The notes under the pieces: generated by a model
The model's database searches: none
What the model saw: only the letters and a program-made list of their open reading frames with translations
Told to the model about the DNA's origin: nothing
In this document: positions 62,001 to 64,000 of the stretch, piece by piece
Position numbering within the stretch: the stretch's first letter is position 1
Layout of the letters: every line of letters starts with the position of its first letter
Program-made: the position numbers and the translations under genes
NCBI GenBank assembly: GCA_029449235.1
Contig: JANATG010000002.1
Span: forward strand, 4,278,001 to 4,342,000
Length of the DNA stretch: 64,000 nucleotides
Source of the DNA: Linnemannia schmuckeri
Lineage: Eukaryota; Mortierellomycota; Mortierellomycetes; Mortierellales; Mortierellaceae
Direction of reading: 5' to 3'

Positions 62001-62080
62001 GTGCGGCATCGGCGTTAACGATGATGGCCGATGATGTTGAGATTGATACCCTTGGCGGAGCTGTGGATGATTCTGAGTAA
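59074..62080 (+). CDS. ABCD4-like half ABC transporter
   Basis: ABC subfamily D half-transporter most like ABCD4, which in animals sits in the lysosomal membrane and is needed for cobalamin export. Exons are 59074..59679, 59787..59929, 60051..60439, 60522..60643, 60746..60992, 61079..61132, 61225..61281, 61382..61678 and 61782..62080, giving 737 residues. A Ser/Asn-rich N-terminal extension of ~125 residues precedes the membrane domain (WLYIGMTLFCCLNEGIFYF; GTIPSRYYKVLGDKDSAAFF; DEEIDNPDQRITQDIDKLAE with the EEA-like loop; GSILSYVVI-type span). The nucleotide-binding domain has Walker A GPNGSGKTS, Q-loop LPQTPYMTYGTLREQL, signature LSPGEQQKLAFARLF, Walker B FAVLDEST and the H-loop His in TVCHQASLEKYH. 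The Pro in LSPGE is the ABCD4 trait. The first membrane segments and NBD are intact, so a functional dimer is plausible. Cobalamin as substrate is inferred from homology only. Confidence 0.9.
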
Positions 62081-62259
62081 ATTATCGGCAACATCGCACA
62101 TTAAATTAATCTGTATAGACTTTTTTTTGCTTGGCGAAGCGAAGGTTGAGCTTGTGAGTAGGAAAAAAAACCCCCCTATATGCGACTGTCTATCGCGCTT
62201 TCCTGGTTGAAAACACGCAGACCTCAGGCGCTCACCAGCCTTCGTCTCTCTGTTATCAT

Positions 62260-63237
62260 CTAAGCCATGCCTAAATTGGTGACAATGTGGTAGGGTTGAT
62301 CCAGGTACTCCAAAAATGCAGGATCCTTGTCCAAAGCCTTGAGCTCTTCCTGTACCGCCTCAACCACCATTGGCTCGTCCGTCACCAAGTGAATGTCAGC
62401 GGGATGTGGTCGAAGCCCACACGAGACCTTGTCCACAAAGTCAGACTGCTGATTGCTCGAGAATAAAATTTTGGCAGCTTGAAGATGGTAGGCTAAGACC
62501 ATTTTGACTAAGAAGCCGAGCTACCTCGCCTGTTTTGTCGCTTTCGAGAATAGTGCGTACTCCGATCCGAAGTCATTCATTGTATGCTCAATCGACTTGT
62601 CAACAGCGTCAACGAGAATAGTTTGTTTCGAGCCCTGAGAAGAACAACGCATGGCAAGGCGTCTGACGACGTCAACGCAATATCGGGCTCGTCCGGTTAG
62701 CTTGCGGCGTTTGGCAGGCGGGATTTCACCGTCTGACAAGTCGAATAGCTTCGAGAGCATCTTGTTGACATCAATGTCGTCGAACTGGGGAAATTCTGTA
62801 ATCCTCGAGAAATTAGTGGGTTCGGCGATGGCCGAGTACACATGATCGGTATCTTGTTCCTATCAACCTCTCTTCCCTCAGATTTTATACAGCTACCCTT
62901 GAATCCTATGCATGTTATCGGGCAACCCCCGTCAACATCACCATACCGTGTAAGATTGGTGAGAATTCTTCGGAAGCATCCTGATTTGCTAGATGGTGTC
63001 ATGAGTAACTTGCACAATGGCTTCTGGAGATCAATCCGTTCGTTCGTGAAAGCCTGCAGCGGAGGAGATGCCACTTGGTTAGAGTTCCTTATCCAGTCTA
63101 GTAAAGACATACCTTTGAACTGGTGGTTCGGGTACTGCAAAGGTGTAAGGGGCCTGTCTTGTTTCAAGCTCTGCGACTCTGGCGAGGAGTATTTGGATGA
63201 CGGCATCGTTGGTGTCAAGGGAGGAAGGGGTTACCAT
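62260..63237 (-). pseudogene. Broken gene, possibly Crinkler-related C-terminal region
   Basis: Minus-strand pieces that read as one damaged gene. ATG 63237 opens MVTPSSLDTNDAVIQILLAR, a leucine-zipper-like N-terminus ending at a GTATGT donor (63113). A middle segment reads AFTNERIDLQKPLCKLLMTP in a phase that does not follow from that donor. After a GATAG acceptor near 62860, a long segment runs HVYSAIAEPTNFSRITEFPQ ... KRRKLTGRARYCVDVVRRLA ... MNDFGSEYALFSKATKQAR, then an in-frame TAG (62523-62521), and the same frame continues LGFLVKMVLAYHLQAAKILF to ITNLG-type end VTNLGMA and stop at 62260. The GRARY block after an acidic/helical stretch vaguely resembles the segment following the NTPase core of fungal Crinkler-like proteins; I hold that assignment loosely. 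The only intron that could remove the TAG would be 17 nt, too short. Confidence 0.45.
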
Positions 63238-63486
63238 ACTGCAAGCTCATGGAAATTCAGATGATTTGCCGGATGTGATCCAGGGCGAGTAAAAAGAAGA
63301 TAGGGATCCAGATCCGGAGTCACCCTCTTTTAATCCACTTGTTTTTATTTTCTGTTTTTATTTTACTTGGTCAGAATAGAAAGGTTATACACATCCTCGG
63401 TCCTTGGTCGTCTCGACGGAAAATATAAGATCCAATCAACTTCTTTATTTGGTCGCTCATTTAAGTAGAAATGTAGTGTGTATTTT

Positions 63487-64000
63487 CTAATGAAGATTGA
63501 CGGGGTTCTTGATAAAGAATTCTTCTAAAGTAGTCAACTTGCCACGAGCATTCCGCGCGGACCACTCTACCAGATCCATTGTGCTGCTGCCATAGTATCC
63601 AAAATCTTCAACGTACTTCATCTTGAGCATAATATTGTCTACAGCAGTGGGCGGCATCACGCGCTTGAAGTCATTAACAGATATCTGTTTGTACTTGACA
63701 ACTTTTCCGGTGGCTTTGCTGATAGCTTAGGCAATCTCGTCGAGAGTGTAGAGCTTGGTTGCGGCCGACAAGACCTTGCCCTCATACTTGTCAGGCTCAG
63801 CAAGAATAGTCCCTACTTACTTGCCGGTGTTGTCAAGGACGTCGATGAGAGGAAACGGAGCTTGAGGCGACACGATATTACTGAAAGCGTACGTTCCGTC
63901 GCCGACAAGATAAGGCGCAGATATGTCCAGGTAATTCTGCATAAAGCTTCCAGGAGAAAAGAAAGCGCTGTCGAGAGGCAGGCCTCGAATATATTGCTCC
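63487..64000 (-). pseudogene. NmrA-like NAD(P)-binding reductase, decayed, partial
   Basis: C-terminal half of an NmrA/atypical short-chain dehydrogenase-type protein, extending beyond the window. The single minus-strand frame reads EQYIRGLPLDSAFFSPGSFM, QNYLDISAPYLVGDGTYAFS, then APFPLIDVLDNTGK, a stop (TAA 63819-63817), VGTILAEPDKYEGKVLSAAT, KLYTLDEIA, a stop (TAA 63729-63727), AISKATGKVVKYKQISVNDF, and ends DLVEWSARNARGKLTTLEEF...NPVNLH with TAG at 63489-63487. The family pattern (pro-Gly/Phe region for cofactor-proximal helix, DTGK-V, Y/TxxEIA) continues unbroken across both stops without frameshift, so this is point-mutation decay. NmrA-like proteins bind NAD(P) and act as redox sensors or reductases; the Rossmann glycine motif would lie to the right and is not visible. 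Confidence 0.75.

Noticed and set aside
62504..62523. 17 nt intron (GTAG...TTAG) that would remove the in-frame TAG
   Set aside because: Too short to be spliced by any known spliceosome and the reading frame is continuous across it, so a nonsense mutation is more likely.

Overview
The window reads as nuclear DNA of an intron-rich early-diverging fungus, most likely a Mucoromycota/Mortierella-like lineage (inference). Genes carry many short introns (mostly 50-160 nt) with GTAAGT/GTATGT donors, CTAAC-type branch sites and TAG/CAG acceptors. Coding exons are rich in Ser, Thr, Gln and Asn, and the spacers contain long T runs and polypyrimidine stretches. The proteins are conserved eukaryotic housekeeping and signalling families, several with fungal architectures. 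There are no rRNA genes, no CRISPR array and no tRNA that I could recognise.

Layout from left to right: (1) 5' part of a TM9SF3-like nonaspanin, minus, cut by the window edge; (2) a fungal PARP (BRCT-WGR-regulatory-catalytic), minus, sharing a 0.9 kb divergent spacer with (3) exocyst subunit Sec15, plus; (4) a very large Ssk2/Wis4/MEKK4-type MAPKKK, plus, convergent with (5) COPII coat subunit Sec24, minus; (6) an unresolved minus-strand gene with an AT-hook; (7) a 1145-residue N-myristoylation-candidate RING-H2 protein, plus; (8) a Ser/Thr-rich orphan, plus; (9) a 1808-residue LRR-DH-PH RhoGEF, plus; (10) a 3 kb gene-poor stretch (39.3-42.4 kb) holding a diverged direct repeat, a broken coiled-coil fragment and a decayed TnpB/Fanzor-like reading frame; (11) a 1983-residue Cdc7/SepH/MAP3K-epsilon kinase in 19 exons, minus; (12) a 4 kb spacer without a recognisable gene; (13) a USP36/Dot4-like deubiquitinase, plus; (14) an ABCD4-like half ABC transporter, plus; (15) two broken minus-strand genes at the right edge, one an NmrA-like reductase fragment and the other a possible Crinkler-related fragment (speculative).

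The exon models for genes 2-5, 7-9, 11, 13 and 14 were assembled by hand from splice signals and family conservation, and each sums to a multiple of three. The best evidence for that chain is that every junction restores the expected family motif. Functional themes are secretion and membrane traffic (TM9SF, Sec15, Sec24), signalling and polarity (HOG-type MAPKKK, RhoGEF, septation-type kinase) and ubiquitin. They are unrelated neighbours; there is no sign of a biosynthetic cluster or operon-like organisation. The most interesting stretch is 39.8-42.0 kb, where a decayed RuvC/zinc-ribbon nuclease frame lies beside diverged repeats, followed by the pseudogene pair at 62.2-64.0 kb.
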